From contig JBAIAA010000804.1 in assembly GCA_037893245.1 (NCBI GenBank), forward strand, positions 248,001 through 312,000: 64,000 nucleotides of DNA, given 5' to 3'. The position numbers and the translations under genes are program-made. Shown here one piece after another: positions 40,505-54,500 of the stretch. Numbering within the stretch: the stretch's first letter is position 1; every line of letters starts with the position of its first letter. This DNA comes from Crossaster papposus (lineage: Eukaryota; Echinodermata; Asteroidea; Velatida; Solasteridae). Under the pieces are notes generated by a model that was not told where the DNA came from, did no database searches, and worked only from the letters and a program-made list of their open reading frames with translations.

Positions 40505-40721
40505 GTAGGAGGAGGAAGATACACTCACCAGCTCCACATCTGAGCTAACATATCGCCAAAATTCTCACCGGAAGAGACCCAAACTGTGAGACTCGTGCGT
40601 CAGGACACTGGCGGCATAGGACTATGTGGCAATACACGTGTACATACATACACAGAAGAAAACATGGCTGTGAATGAGGATAATGTTCTCGACTTATATC
40701 TTAGCTGCGAACCTCAACTTT
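40505..40721 (+). repeat. Reference long monomer, type C (217 bp)
   Basis: Type C starts gtaggaggaggaagatac and otherwise resembles B in its first third. It usually carries a distinct middle: gactcgtgcgtcagg, then ggactatgtggcaatacac, then gtgtacatac, then ggctgtgaatgagg. The G-A-C change destroys the 14-bp palindrome, while the change to gtgtac makes a different 10-bp palindrome around CACGTG. C units pair with an A-type unit carrying ctcactagctc and aatatcgcc to make 434-bp dimers. Confidence 0.92.
40633..40642. other. 10-bp palindrome TACACGTGTA in C-middle units (example)
   Basis: Long units with the caatacacgtgtac middle extend the CACGTG core to a 10-bp perfect palindrome. The same units have lost the 14-bp palindrome through the ggactatgtgg change. 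The two middles therefore carry different palindromic content at nearly the same place. Confidence 0.75.
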
Positions 40722-41372
40722 GTTCGAGAATGAAAAGACACTCACTAGCTCGACATCTGAGACAAAATATCGCCAAATTTTCCACTAGAAAGAACCCAAA
40801 CTGTTAGACTCATGCGTCAGGACACTGGCGCCATAGGCCTATGCGGAAATACACGTGCACATACATAGACAGAAGAAAACATGGCTTCGAATGAGGATAA
40901 TTTTATCGACTTATATCTTAGCTGCAAACCTCAACTTTGTTCGAGAATGAAGAGACACTCACCAGCTCGACATCTGAGACAAAATATTGCCAGATTTTCC
41001 ACTAGAAGGAACTCAATCTGTGAGACTCATGCGTCAGGACACTGGCGGCATAGGCCTATGCGGAAATACACGTGCACATACATAGACAGAAGAAAACATG
41101 GCTGCGAATGAGGATAATTTTCTCGACTTATATTTTAGCTGCGAACCTCAACGTTGTAGGAGGAGGAAGATACACTCACCAGCTCCACATCTGAGCTAAC
41201 ATATCGCCAAAATTCTCACCGGAAGAGACCCAAACTGTGAGACTCGTGCGTCAGGACACTGGCGGCATAGGCCTATGCGGAAATACACGTGCACATACAT
41301 AGACAGAAGAAAACATGGCTGCGAATGAGGATAATTTTCTCGACTTATATCTTAGCTGCGAACCTCAACGTT

Positions 41373-41497
41373 GTTCGAGAATGAAGAGACACTCACCAGC
41401 TCGACATCTGAGCCAAAATATTGCCAAATTAACAAAAACAGGGCTGCGAATGAGGATAATTTTCTCGACTTATATCTTAGCTGCGAACCTCAACTTT
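41373..41497 (+). repeat. Reference short monomer, type S (125 bp), internal deletion
   Basis: The short unit equals a long one from its start to about position 58 (gccaaatt), then a few filler bases (aac plus an A run), then resumes at about position 155 and runs to the end. The net loss is 92 bp. It always has gagcc where type A has gagac. Its right side (aaaacagggctgcg) is closest to long units with aaaacatggctgcg. One shared junction points to a single origin. Starts: 1100, 1876, 2652, 6263, 7477, 8036, 9032, 10896, 12763, 13976, 14752, 17705, 18047, 18606, 20687, 21029, 21588, 23452, 23794, 24136, 24478, 24820, 25596, 25937, 26062, 26838, 27180, 27522, 27864, 28206, 28982, 29323, 29665, 30224, 30565, 30907, 31466, 33330, 33672, 34014, 34356, 35132, 35474, 36033, 36375, 36717, 37276, 38486, 38828, 39387, 39729, 41373, 41715, 42057, 43701, 44043, 44385, 45161, 45286, 46062, 46404, 47180, 47959, 49603, 50162, 50504, 50846, 51622, 51747, 52523, 52865, 53641, 54420, 56498, 56840, 57399, 57741, 58520, 59513, 60072, 60848, 61190, 61532, 62962. 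Confidence 0.95.
41425..41446 (+). other. Deletion junction inside a short monomer (example)
   Basis: The left parent reads gccaaatt and the right parent resumes at aaaacagggctgcg, with a short A-rich filler between. In all but the chimeric copies the same junction recurs. The two most leftward copies (1,100 and 1,876) read aacaaacacaggg. Most others read aacaaaaacaggg. Three (25,596; 28,982; 30,224) have lost one C and are 124 bp. Confidence 0.9.
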
Positions 41498-42181
41498 GTT
41501 CGAGAATGAAGAGACACTCACCAGCTCGACATCTGAGACAAAATATTGCCAAATTTTCCACTAGAAAGAACTCAAACTGTGAGACTCATGCGTCAGGACA
41601 CTGGCGGCATAGGCCTATGCGGAAATACACGTGCACATACATACACAGAAGAAAACATGGCTTCGAATGAGGATAATTTTCTCGACTTATATCTGAGCTG
41701 CGAACCTCAACGTTGTTGGAGAATGAAGAGACACTCACCAGCTCGACATCTGAGCCAAAATATTGCCAAATTAACAAAAACAGGGCTGCGAATGAGGATA
41801 ATTTTCTCGACTTATATCTTAGCTGTGAACCTCAACTTTGTTCGAGAATGAAGAGACACTCACCAGCTCGACATCTGAGACAAAATATTGCCAGATTTTC
41901 CACTAGAAAGAACTCAAACTGTGAGACTCATGCGTCAGGACACTGGCGGCATAGGCCTATGCGGAAATACACGTGCACATACATACACAGAAGAAAACAT
42001 GGCTTCGAATGACGAAAATTTTCTAGACTTATATCTTAGCTGCGAACCTCAACGTTGTTCGAGAATGAAGAGACACTCACCAGCTCGACATCTGAGCCAA
42101 AATATTGCCAAATTAACAAAAACAGGGCTGCGAATGAGGATAATTTTCTCGACTTATATCTTAGCTGCGAACCTCAACTTT

Positions 42182-45100
42182 GTTCGAGAATGAAGAGACA
42201 CTCACTAGCTCGACATCTGAGACAAAATATCGCCAAATTTTCCACTAGAAAGAACCCAAACTGTTAGACTCATGCGTCAGGACACTGGCGCCATAGGCCT
42301 ATGCGGAAATACACGTGCACATACATAGACAGAAGAAAACATGGCTTCGAATGAGGATAATGTTCTCGACTTATATTTTAGCTGCGAACTTCAACGTTGT
42401 AGGAGGAGAAAGATACACTCACCAGCTCCACATCTGAGCTAACATATCGCCAAAATTCTCACCGGAAGAGACCCAAACTGTGAGACTCGTGCGTCAGGAC
42501 ACTGGCGGCATAGGACTATGTGGCAATACACGTGTACATACATACACAGAAGAAAACATGGCTGTGAATGAGGATAATGTTCTCGACTTATATCTTAGCT
42601 GCGAACCTCAACTTTGTTCGAGAATGAAGAGACACTCACTAGCTCGACATCTGAGACAAAATATCGCCAAATTTTCCACTAGAAAGAACCCAAACTGTTA
42701 GACTCATGCGTCAGGACACTGGCGCCATAGGCCTATGCGGAAATACACGTGCACATACATAGACAGAAGAAAACATGGCTTCGAATGAGGATAATGTTCT
42801 CGACTTATATTTTAGCTGCGAACTTCAACGTTGTAGGAGGAGGAAGATACACTCACCAGCTCCACATCTGAGCTAACATATCGCCAAAATTCTCACCGGA
42901 AGAGACCCAAACTGTGAGACTCGTGCGTCAGGACACTGGCGGCATAGGACTATGTGGCAATACACGTGTACATACATACACAGAAGAAAACATGGCTGTG
43001 AATGAGGATAATGTTCTCGACTTATATCTTAGCTGCGAACCTCAACTTTGTTCGAGAATGAAAAGACACTCACTAGCTCGACATCTGAGACAAAATATCG
43101 CCAAATTTTCCACTAGAAAGAACCCAAACTGTTAGACTCATGCGTCAGGACACTGGCGCCATAGGCCTATGCGGAAATACACGTGCACATACATAGACAG
43201 AAGAAAACATGGCTTCGAATGAGGATAATTTTATCGACTTATATCTTAGCTGCAAACCTCAACTTTGTTCGAGAATGAAGAGACACTCACCAGCTCGACA
43301 TCTGAGACAAAATATTGCCAGATTTTCCACTAGAAGGAACTCAATCTGTGAGACTCATGCGTCAGGACACTGGCGGCATAGGCCTATGCGGAAATACACG
43401 TGCACATACATAGACAGAAGAAAACATGGCTGCGAATGAGGATAATTTTCTCGACTTATATTTTAGCTGCGAACCTCAACGTTGTAGGAGGAGGAAGATA
43501 CACTCACCAGCTCCACATCTGAGCTAACATATCGCCAAAATTCTCACCGGAAGAGACCCAAACTGTGAGACTCGTGCGTCAGGACACTGGCGGCATAGGC
43601 CTATGCGGAAATACACGTGCACATACATAGACAGAAGAAAACATGGCTGCGAATGAGGATAATTTTCTCGACTTATATCTTAGCTGCGAACCTCAACGTT
43701 GTTCGAGAATGAAGAGACACTCACCAGCTCGACATCTGAGCCAAAATATTGCCAAATTAACAAAAACAGGGCTGCGAATGAGGATAATTTTCTCGACTTA
43801 TATCTTAGCTGCGAACCTCAACTTTGTTCGAGAATGAAGAGACACTCACCAGCTCGACATCTGAGACAAAATATTGCCAAATTTTCCACTAGAAAGAACT
43901 CAAACTGTGAGACTCATGCGTCAGGACACTGGCGGCATAGGCCTATGCGGAAATACACGTGCACATACATACACAGAAGAAAACATGGCTTCGAATGAGG
44001 ATAATTTTCTCGACTTATATCTGAGCTGCGAACCTCAACGTTGTTGGAGAATGAAGAGACACTCACCAGCTCGACATCTGAGCCAAAATATTGCCAAATT
44101 AACAAAAACAGGGCTGCGAATGAGGATAATTTTCTCGACTTATATCTTAGCTGTGAACCTCAACTTTGTTCGAGAATGAAGAGACACTCACCAGCTCGAC
44201 ATCTGAGACAAAATATTGCCAGATTTTCCACTAGAAAAAACTCAAACTGTGAGACTCATGCGTCAGGACACTGGCGGCATAGGCCTATGCGGAAATACAC
44301 GTGCACATACATAGACAGAAGAAAACATGGCTTCGAATGAGGATAATTTTCTCGACTTATATCTTAGCTGCAAACCTCAACTTTGTTCGAGAATGAAGAG
44401 ACACTCACCAGCTCGACATCTGAGCCAAAATATTGCCAAATTAACAAAAACAGGGCTGCGAATGAGGATAATTTTCTCGACTTATATCTTAGCTGCGAAC
44501 CTCAACGTTGTTCGAGAATGAAGAGACACTCACCAGCTCGACATCTGAGACAAAATATTGCCAAATTTCCCACTAGAAAGAACCTAAACTGTTAGACTCA
44601 TGCGTCAGGACACTGGCGGCATAGGCCTATGCGGAAATACACGTGCACATACATAGACAGAAGAAAACATGGCTTCGAATGAGGCTAATTTTCTCGACTT
44701 ATATCTTAGCTGCGAACCTCAACGTTGTAGGAGGAGGAAGATACACTCACCAGCTCCACATCTGAGATAACATATCGCCAAAATTCTCACCGGAAGAGAC
44801 CCAAACTGTAAGACTCGTGCGTCAGGACACTGGCGGCATAGGACTATGTGGCAATACACGTGTACATACATACACAGAAGAAAACATGGCTGTGAATGAG
44901 GATAATTTTCTCGACTTATATCTTAGCTGCGAACCTCAACTTTGTTCGAGAATGAAGAGACACTCACCAGCTCGACATCTGAGACAAAATATTTCCAGAT
45001 TTTCCACTAGAAAGAACTCAAACTGTGAGACTCATGCGTCAGGACACTGGCGGCATAGGCCTATGCGGAAATACACGTGCACATACATACACAGAAGAAA

Positions 45101-48100
45101 ACATGGCTTCGAATGAGGATAATTTTCTCGACTTATATCTGAGCTGCGAACCTCAACGTTGTTGGAGAATGAAGAGACACTCACCAGCTCGACATCTGAG
45201 CCAAAATATTGCCAAATTAACAAAAACAGGGCTGCGAATGAGGATAATTTTCTCGACTTATATCTTAGCTGTGAACCTCAACTTTGTTCAAGAATGAAGA
45301 GACACTCACCAGCTCGACATCTGAGCCAAAATATTGCCAAATTAACAAAAACAGGGCTGCGAATGAGGATAATTTTCTCGACTTATATCTTAGCTGCGAA
45401 CCTCAACGTTGTTCGAGAATGAAGAGACACTCACCAGCTCGACATCTGAGACAAAATATTGCCAAATTTCCCACTAGAAAGAACCTAAACTGTTAGACTC
45501 ATGCGTCAGGACACTGGCGGCATAGGCCTATGCGGAAATACACGTGCACATACATAGACAGAAGAAAACATGGCTTCGAATGAGGCTAATTTTCTCGACT
45601 TATATCTTAGCTGCGAACCTCAACGTTGTAGGAGGAGGAAGATACACTCACCAGCTCCACATCTGAGATAACATATCGCCAAAATTCTCACCGGAAGAGA
45701 CCCAAACTGTAAGACTCGTGCGTCAGGACACTGGCGGCATAGGACTATGTGGCAATACACGTGTACATACATACACAGAAGAAAACATGGCTGTGAATGA
45801 GGATAATTTTCTCGACTTATATCTTAGCTGCGAACCTCAACTTTGTTCGAGAATGAAGAGACACTCACCAGCTCGACATCTGAGACAAAATATTTCCAGA
45901 TTTTCCACTAGAAAGAACTCAAACTGTGAGACTCATGCGTCAGGACACTGGCGGCATAGGCCTATGCGGAAATACACGTGCACATACATACACAGAAGAA
46001 AACATGGCTTCGAATGAGGATAATTTTCTCGACTTATATCTGAGCTGCGAACCTCAACGTTGTTGGAGAATGAAGAGACACTCACCAGCTCGACATCTGA
46101 GCCAAAATATTGCCAAATTAACAAAAACAGGGCTGCGAATGAGGATAATTTTCTCGACTTATATCTTAGCTGTGAACCTCAACTTTGTTCGAGAATGAAG
46201 AGACACTCACCAGCTCGACATCTGAGACAAAATATTGCCAGATTTTCCACTAGAAAGAACTCAATCTGTGAGACTCATGCGTCAGGACACTGGCGGCATA
46301 CGCCTATGCGGAAATACACGTGCACATACATACACAGAAGAAAACATGGCTTCGAATGAGGATAATTTTCTCGACTTATATCTTAGCTGCGAACCTCAAC
46401 GTTGTTCGAGAATGAAGAGACACTCACCAGCTCGACATCTGAGCCAAAATATTGCCAAATTAACAAAAACAGGGCTGCGAATGAGGATAATTTTCTCGAC
46501 TTATATCTTAGCTGCGAACCTCAACTTTGTTCGAGAATGAAGAGACCCTCACCAGCTCGACATCTGAGACAAAATATTGCCAGATTTTCCACTAGAAAGA
46601 ACTCAAACTGTGAGACTCATGCGTCAGGACACTGGCGGCATAGGCCTATGCGGAAATACACGTGCACATACATACACAGAAGAAAACATGGCTTCGAATG
46701 AGGATAATTTTCTCGACTTATATCTGAGCTGCGAACCTCAACGTTGTTGGTGGATGAAGATACACTCACCAGCTCCACATCTGAGCTAACATATCGCCAA
46801 AATTCTCACCGGAAGAGACCCAAACTGTTAGACTCATGCGTCAGGACACTGGCGGCATAGGCCTATGCGGAAATACACGTGCACATACATAGACAGAAGA
46901 AAACATGGCTTCGAATGAGGATAATTTTCTCGACTTATATCTTAGCTGCAAACCTCAACTTTGTTCGAGAATGAAGAGACACTCACCAGCTCGACATCTG
47001 AGACAAAATATTGCCAGATTTTCCACTAGAAAGAACTCAATCTGTGAGACTCATGCGTCAGGACACTGGCGGCATACGCCTATGCGGAAATACACGTGCA
47101 CATACATACACAGAAGAAAACATGGCTTCGAATGAGGATAATTTTCTCGACTTATATCTTAGCTGCGAACCTCAACGTTGTTCGAGAATGAAGAGACACT
47201 CACCAGCTCGACATCTGAGCCAAAATATTGCCAAATTAACAAAAACAGGGCTGCGAATGAGGATAATTTTCTCGACTTATATCTTAGCTGCGAACCTCAA
47301 CTTTGTTCGAGAATGAAGAGACCCTCACCAGCTCGACATCTGAGACAAAATATTGCCAGATTTTCCACTAGAAAGAACTCAAACTGTGAGACTCATGCGT
47401 CAGGACACTGGCGGCATAGGCCTATGCGGAAATACACGTGCACATACATACACAGAAGAAAACATGGCTTCGAATGAGGATAATTTTCTCGACTTATATC
47501 TGAGCTGCGAACCTCAACGTTGTTGGTGGATGAAGATACACTCACCAGCTCCACATCTGAGCTAACATATCGCCAAAATTCTCACCGGAAGAGACCCAAA
47601 CTGTTAGACTCATGCGTCAGGACACTGGCGGCATAGGCCTATGCGGCAAAGCACGTGTACATACATACATACACCTAGAAAACATGGCTGCGAATGAGGA
47701 TAATTTTCTCGACTTATATCTTAGCTGCGAACCTCAACTTTGTTCGAGAATGAAGAGACACTCACCAGCTCGACATCTGAGACAAAATATTGCCAGATTT
47801 TCCACTAGAAAGAACTCAAACTGTGAGACTCATGCGTCAGGACACTGGCGGCATAGGCCTATGCGGAAATACACGTGCACATACATACACAGAAGAAAAC
47901 ATGGCTTCGAATGACGAAAATTTTCTAGACTTATATCTTAGCTGCGAACCTCAACGTTGTTCGAGAATGAAGAGACACTCACCAGCTCGACATCTGAGCC
48001 AAAATATTGCCAAATTAACAAAAACAGGGCTGCGAATGAGGATAATTTTCTCGACTTATATCTTAGCTGCGAACCTCAACTTTGTTCGAGAATGAAGAGA

Positions 48101-48517
48101 CACTCACTAGCTCGACATCTGAGACAAAATATCGCCAAATTTTCCACTAGAAAGAACCCAAACTGTTAGACTCATGCGTCAGGACACTGGCGCCATAGGC
48201 CTATGCGGAAATACACGTGCACATACATAGACAGAAGAAAACATGGCTTCGAATGAGGATAATGTTCTCGACTTATATTTTAGCTGCGAACTTCAACGTT
48301 GTAGGAGGAGAAAGATACACTCACCAGCTCCACATCTGAGCTAACATATCGCCAAAATTCTCACCGGAAGAGACCCAAACTGCGAGACTCGTGCGTCAGG
48401 ACACTGGCGGCATGGGACTATGTGGCAATACACGTGTACATACATACACAGAAGAAAACATGGCTGTGAATGAGGATAATGTTCTCGACTTATATCTTAG
48501 CTGCGAACCTCAACTTT
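42182..48517 (+). repeat. 6.3-6.5-kb higher-order unit, copy 1
   Basis: Matches the next copy at an offset of 6,336 bp up to about 49,600 and 6,461 bp beyond; the difference is one extra short unit at 49,603. The longer form has 24 long and 10 short monomers. Inside are a 901-bp doublet (repeated features at 44,817 and 45,718), a 776-bp doublet (46,404 and 47,180) and a consecutive short pair at 45,161 and 45,286. Confidence 0.92.
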
Positions 48518-51500
48518 GTTCGAGAATGAAGAGACACTCACTAGCTCGACATCTGAGACAAAATATCGCCAAATTGTCCACTAGAAAGAACCCAAACTGT
48601 TAGACTCATGCGTCAGGACACTGGCGCCATAGGCCTATGCGGAAATACACGTGCACATACATAGACAGAAGAAAACATGGCTTCGAATGAGGATAATGTT
48701 CTCGACTTATATTTTAGCTGCGAACTTCAACGTTGTAGGAGGAGAAAGATACACTCACCAGCTCCACATCTGAGCTAACATATCGCCAAAATTCTCACCG
48801 GAAGAGACCCAAACTGTGAGACTCGTGCGTCAGGACACTGGCGGCATAGGACTATGTGGCAATACACGTGTACATACATACACAGAAGAAAACATGGCTG
48901 TGAATGAGGATAATGTTCTCGACTTATATCTTAGCTGCGAACCTCAACTTTGTTCGAGAATGAAGAGACACTCACTAGCTCGACATCTGAGACAAAATAT
49001 CGCCAAATTTTCCACTAGAAAGAACCCAAACTGTTAGACTCATGCGTCAGGACACTGGCGCCATAGGCCTATGCGGAAATACACGTGCACATACATAGAC
49101 AGAAGAAAACATGGCTTCGAATGAGGATAATGTTCTCGACTTATATTTTAGCTGCGAACTTCAACGTTGTAGGAGGAGGAAGATACACTCACCAGCTCCA
49201 CATCTGAGCTAACATATCGCCAAAATTCTCACCGGAAGAGACCCAAACTGTGAGACTCGTGCGTCAGGACACTGGCGGCATAGGACTATGTGGCAATACA
49301 CGTGTACATACATACACAGAAGAAAACATGGCTGTGAATGAGGATAATGTTCTCGACTTATATCTTAGCTGCGAACCTCAACTTTGTTCGAGAATGAAAA
49401 GACACTCACTAGCTCGACATCTGAGACAAAATATCGCCAAATTTTCCACTAGAAAGAACCCAAACTGTTAGACTCATGCGTCAGGACACTGGCGCCATAG
49501 GCCTATGCGGAAATACACGTGCACATACATAGACAGAAGAAAACATGGCTTCGAATGAGGATAATTTTATCGACTTATATCTTAGCTGCAAACCTCAACT
49601 TTGTTCGAGAATGAAGAGACACTCACCAGCTCGACATCTGAGCCAAAATATTGCCAAATTAACAAAAACAGGGCTGCGAATGAGGATAATTTTCTCGACT
49701 TATATCTTAGCTGCGAACCTCAACTTTGTTCGAGAATGAAGAGACACTCACCAGCTCGACATCTGAGACAAAATATTGCCAGATTTTCCACTAGAAGGAA
49801 CTCAATCTGTGAGACTCATGCGTCAGGACACTGGCGGCATAGGCCTATGCGGAAATACACGTGCACATACATAGACAGAAGAAAACATGGCTGCGAATGA
49901 GGATAATTTTCTCGACTTATATTTTAGCTGCGAACCTCAACGTTGTAGGAGGAGGAAGATACACTCACCAGCTCCACATCTGAGCTAACATATCGCCAAA
50001 ATTCTCACCGGAAGAGACCCAAACTGTGAGACTCGTGCGTCAGGACACTGGCGGCATAGGCCTATGCGGAAATACACGTGCACATACATAGACAGAAGAA
50101 AACATGGCTGCGAATGAGGATAATTTTCTCGACTTATATCTTAGCTGCGAACCTCAACGTTGTTCGAGAATGAAGAGACACTCACCAGCTCGACATCTGA
50201 GCCAAAATATTGCCAAATTAACAAAAACAGGGCTGCGAATGAGGATAATTTTCTCGACTTATATCTTAGCTGCGAACCTCAACTTTGTTCGAGAATGAAG
50301 AGACACTCACCAGCTCGACATCTGAGACAAAATATTGCCAAATTTTCCACTAGAAAGAACTCAAACTGTGAGACTCATGCGTCAGGACACTGGCGGCATA
50401 GGCCTATGCGGAAATACACGTGCACATACATACACAGAAGAAAACATGGCTTCGAATGAGGATAATTTTCTCGACTTATATCTGAGCTGCGAACCTCAAC
50501 GTTGTTGGAGAATGAAGAGACACTCACCAGCTCGACATCTGAGCCAAAATATTGCCAAATTAACAAAAACAGGGCTGCGAATGAGGATAATTTTCTCGAC
50601 TTATATCTTAGCTGTGAACCTCAACTTTGTTCGAGAATGAAGAGACACTCACCAGCTCGACATCTGAGACAAAATATTGCCAGATTTTCCACTAGAAAAA
50701 ACTCAAACTGTGAGACTCATGCGTCAGGACACTGGCGGCATAGGCCTATGCGGAAATACACGTGCACATACATAGACAGAAGAAAACATGGCTTCGAATG
50801 AGGATAATTTTCTCGACTTATATCTTAGCTGCAAACCTCAACTTTGTTCGAGAATGAAGAGACACTCACCAGCTCGACATCTGAGCCAAAATATTGCCAA
50901 ATTAACAAAAACAGGGCTGCGAATGAGGATAATTTTCTCGACTTATATCTTAGCTGCGAACCTCAACGTTGTTCGAGAATGAAGAGACACTCACCAGCTC
51001 GACATCTGAGACAAAATATTGCCAAATTTCCCACTAGAAAGAACCTAAACTGTTAGACTCATGCGTCAGGACACTGGCGGCATAGGCCTATGCGGAAATA
51101 CACGTGCACATACATAGACAGAAGAAAACATGGCTTCGAATGAGGCTAATTTTCTCGACTTATATCTTAGCTGCGAACCTCAACGTTGTAGGAGGAGGAA
51201 GATACACTCACCAGCTCCACATCTGAGATAACATATCGCCAAAATTCTCACCGGAAGAGACCCAAACTGTAAGACTCGTGCGTCAGGACACTGGCGGCAT
51301 AGGACTATGTGGCAATACACGTGTACATACATACACAGAAGAAAACATGGCTGTGAATGAGGATAATTTTCTCGACTTATATCTTAGCTGCGAACCTCAA
51401 CTTTGTTCGAGAATGAAGAGACACTCACCAGCTCGACATCTGAGACAAAATATTTCCAGATTTTCCACTAGAAAGAACTCAAACTGTGAGACTCATGCGT

Positions 51501-54500
51501 CAGGACACTGGCGGCATAGGCCTATGCGGAAATACACGTGCACATACATACACAGAAGAAAACATGGCTTCGAATGAGGATAATTTTCTCGACTTATATC
51601 TGAGCTGCGAACCTCAACGTTGTTGGAGAATGAAGAGACACTCACCAGCTCGACATCTGAGCCAAAATATTGCCAAATTAACAAAAACAGGGCTGCGAAT
51701 GAGGATAATTTTCTCGACTTATATCTTAGCTGTGAACCTCAACTTTGTTCAAGAATGAAGAGACACTCACCAGCTCGACATCTGAGCCAAAATATTGCCA
51801 AATTAACAAAAACAGGGCTGCGAATGAGGATAATTTTCTCGACTTATATCTTAGCTGCGAACCTCAACGTTGTTCGAGAATGAAGAGACACTCACCAGCT
51901 CGACATCTGAGACAAAATATTGCCAAATTTCCCACTAGAAAGAACCTAAACTGTTAGACTCATGCGTCAGGACACTGGCGGCATAGGCCTATGCGGAAAT
52001 ACACGTGCACATACATAGACAGAAGAAAACATGGCTTCGAATGAGGCTAATTTTCTCGACTTATATCTTAGCTGCGAACCTCAACGTTGTAGGAGGAGGA
52101 AGATACACTCACCAGCTCCACATCTGAGATAACATATCGCCAAAATTCTCACCGGAAGAGACCCAAACTGTAAGACTCGTGCGTCAGGACACTGGCGGCA
52201 TAGGACTATGTGGCAATACACGTGTACATACATACACAGAAGAAAACATGGCTGTGAATGAGGATAATTTTCTCGACTTATATCTTAGCTGCGAACCTCA
52301 ACTTTGTTCGAGAATGAAGAGACACTCACCAGCTCGACATCTGAGACAAAATATTTCCAGATTTTCCACTAGAAAGAACTCAAACTGTGAGACTCATGCG
52401 TCAGGACACTGGCGGCATAGGCCTATGCGGAAATACACGTGCACATACATACACAGAAGAAAACATGGCTTCGAATGAGGATAATTTTCTCGACTTATAT
52501 CTGAGCTGCGAACCTCAACGTTGTTGGAGAATGAAGAGACACTCACCAGCTCGACATCTGAGCCAAAATATTGCCAAATTAACAAAAACAGGGCTGCGAA
52601 TGAGGATAATTTTCTCGACTTATATCTTAGCTGTGAACCTCAACTTTGTTCGAGAATGAAGAGACACTCACCAGCTCGACATCTGAGACAAAATATTGCC
52701 AGATTTTCCACTAGAAAGAACTCAATCTGTGAGACTCATGCGTCAGGACACTGGCGGCATACGCCTATGCGGAAATACACGTGCACATACATACACAGAA
52801 GAAAACATGGCTTCGAATGAGGATAATTTTCTCGACTTATATCTTAGCTGCGAACCTCAACGTTGTTCGAGAATGAAGAGACACTCACCAGCTCGACATC
52901 TGAGCCAAAATATTGCCAAATTAACAAAAACAGGGCTGCGAATGAGGATAATTTTCTCGACTTATATCTTAGCTGCGAACCTCAACTTTGTTCGAGAATG
53001 AAGAGACCCTCACCAGCTCGACATCTGAGACAAAATATTGCCAGATTTTCCACTAGAAAGAACTCAAACTGTGAGACTCATGCGTCAGGACACTGGCGGC
53101 ATAGGCCTATGCGGAAATACACGTGCACATACATACACAGAAGAAAACATGGCTTCGAATGAGGATAATTTTCTCGACTTATATCTGAGCTGCGAACCTC
53201 AACGTTGTTGGTGGATGAAGATACACTCACCAGCTCCACATCTGAGCTAACATATCGCCAAAATTCTCACCGGAAGAGACCCAAACTGTTAGACTCATGC
53301 GTCAGGACACTGGCGGCATAGGCCTATGCGGAAATACACGTGCACATACATAGACAGAAGAAAACATGGCTTCGAATGAGGATAATTTTCTCGACTTATA
53401 TCTTAGCTGCAAACCTCAACTTTGTTCGAGAATGAAGAGACACTCACCAGCTCGACATCTGAGACAAAATATTGCCAGATTTTCCACTAGAAAGAACTCA
53501 ATCTGTGAGACTCATGCGTCAGGACACTGGCGGCATACGCCTATGCGGAAATACACGTGCACATACATACACAGAAGAAAACATGGCTTCGAATGAGGAT
53601 AATTTTCTCGACTTATATCTTAGCTGCGAACCTCAACGTTGTTCGAGAATGAAGAGACACTCACCAGCTCGACATCTGAGCCAAAATATTGCCAAATTAA
53701 CAAAAACAGGGCTGCGAATGAGGATAATTTTCTCGACTTATATCTTAGCTGCGAACCTCAACTTTGTTCGAGAATGAAGAGACCCTCACCAGCTCGACAT
53801 CTGAGACAAAATATTGCCAGATTTTCCACTAGAAAGAACTCAAACTGTGAGACTCATGCGTCAGGACACTGGCGGCATAGGCCTATGCGGAAATACACGT
53901 GCACATACATACACAGAAGAAAACATGGCTTCGAATGAGGATAATTTTCTCGACTTATATCTGAGCTGCGAACCTCAACGTTGTTGGTGGATGAAGATAC
54001 ACTCACCAGCTCCACATCTGAGCTAACATATCGCCAAAATTCTCACCGGAAGAGACCCAAACTGTTAGACTCATGCGTCAGGACACTGGCGGCATAGGCC
54101 TATGCGGCAAAGCACGTGTACATACATACATACACCTAGAAAACATGGCTGCGAATGAGGATAATTTTCTCGACTTATATCTTAGCTGCGAACCTCAACT
54201 TTGTTCGAGAATGAAGAGACACTCACCAGCTCGACATCTGAGACAAAATATTGCCAGATTTTCCACTAGAAAGAACTCAAACTGTGAGACTCATGCGTCA
54301 GGACACTGGCGGCATAGGCCTATGCGGAAATACACGTGCACATACATACACAGAAGAAAACATGGCTTCGAATGACGAAAATTTTCTAGACTTATATCTT
54401 AGCTGCGAACCTCAACGTTGTTCGAGAATGAAGAGACACTCACCAGCTCGACATCTGAGCCAAAATATTGCCAAATTAACAAAAACAGGGCTGCGAATGA

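Larger units (their letters stand above)
40071..40938 (+). repeat. 434-bp C+A dimers, two in tandem
   Basis: Each dimer is one C unit with the ggactatgtgg middle and one A unit with ctcactagc. The first C unit has gtaggaggagaaag and the second gtaggaggaggaag. The A unit of the second dimer has atgaaaagac. Related runs: one dimer at 37,618, two at 42,399, three at 48,301 and three at 54,762. Confidence 0.9.
39500..44234 (+). repeat. 2,328-bp higher-order unit, two copies
   Basis: Copies are about 39,500-41,827 and 41,828-44,234, each of nine long and three short monomers. Each carries two tandem 434-bp C+A dimers (40,071-40,938 and 42,399-43,266), then aattttatcgac and ctagaaggaactc. They part at 41,907 (agaaagaactc against agaaaaaactc at 44,235). 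Confidence 0.92.
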
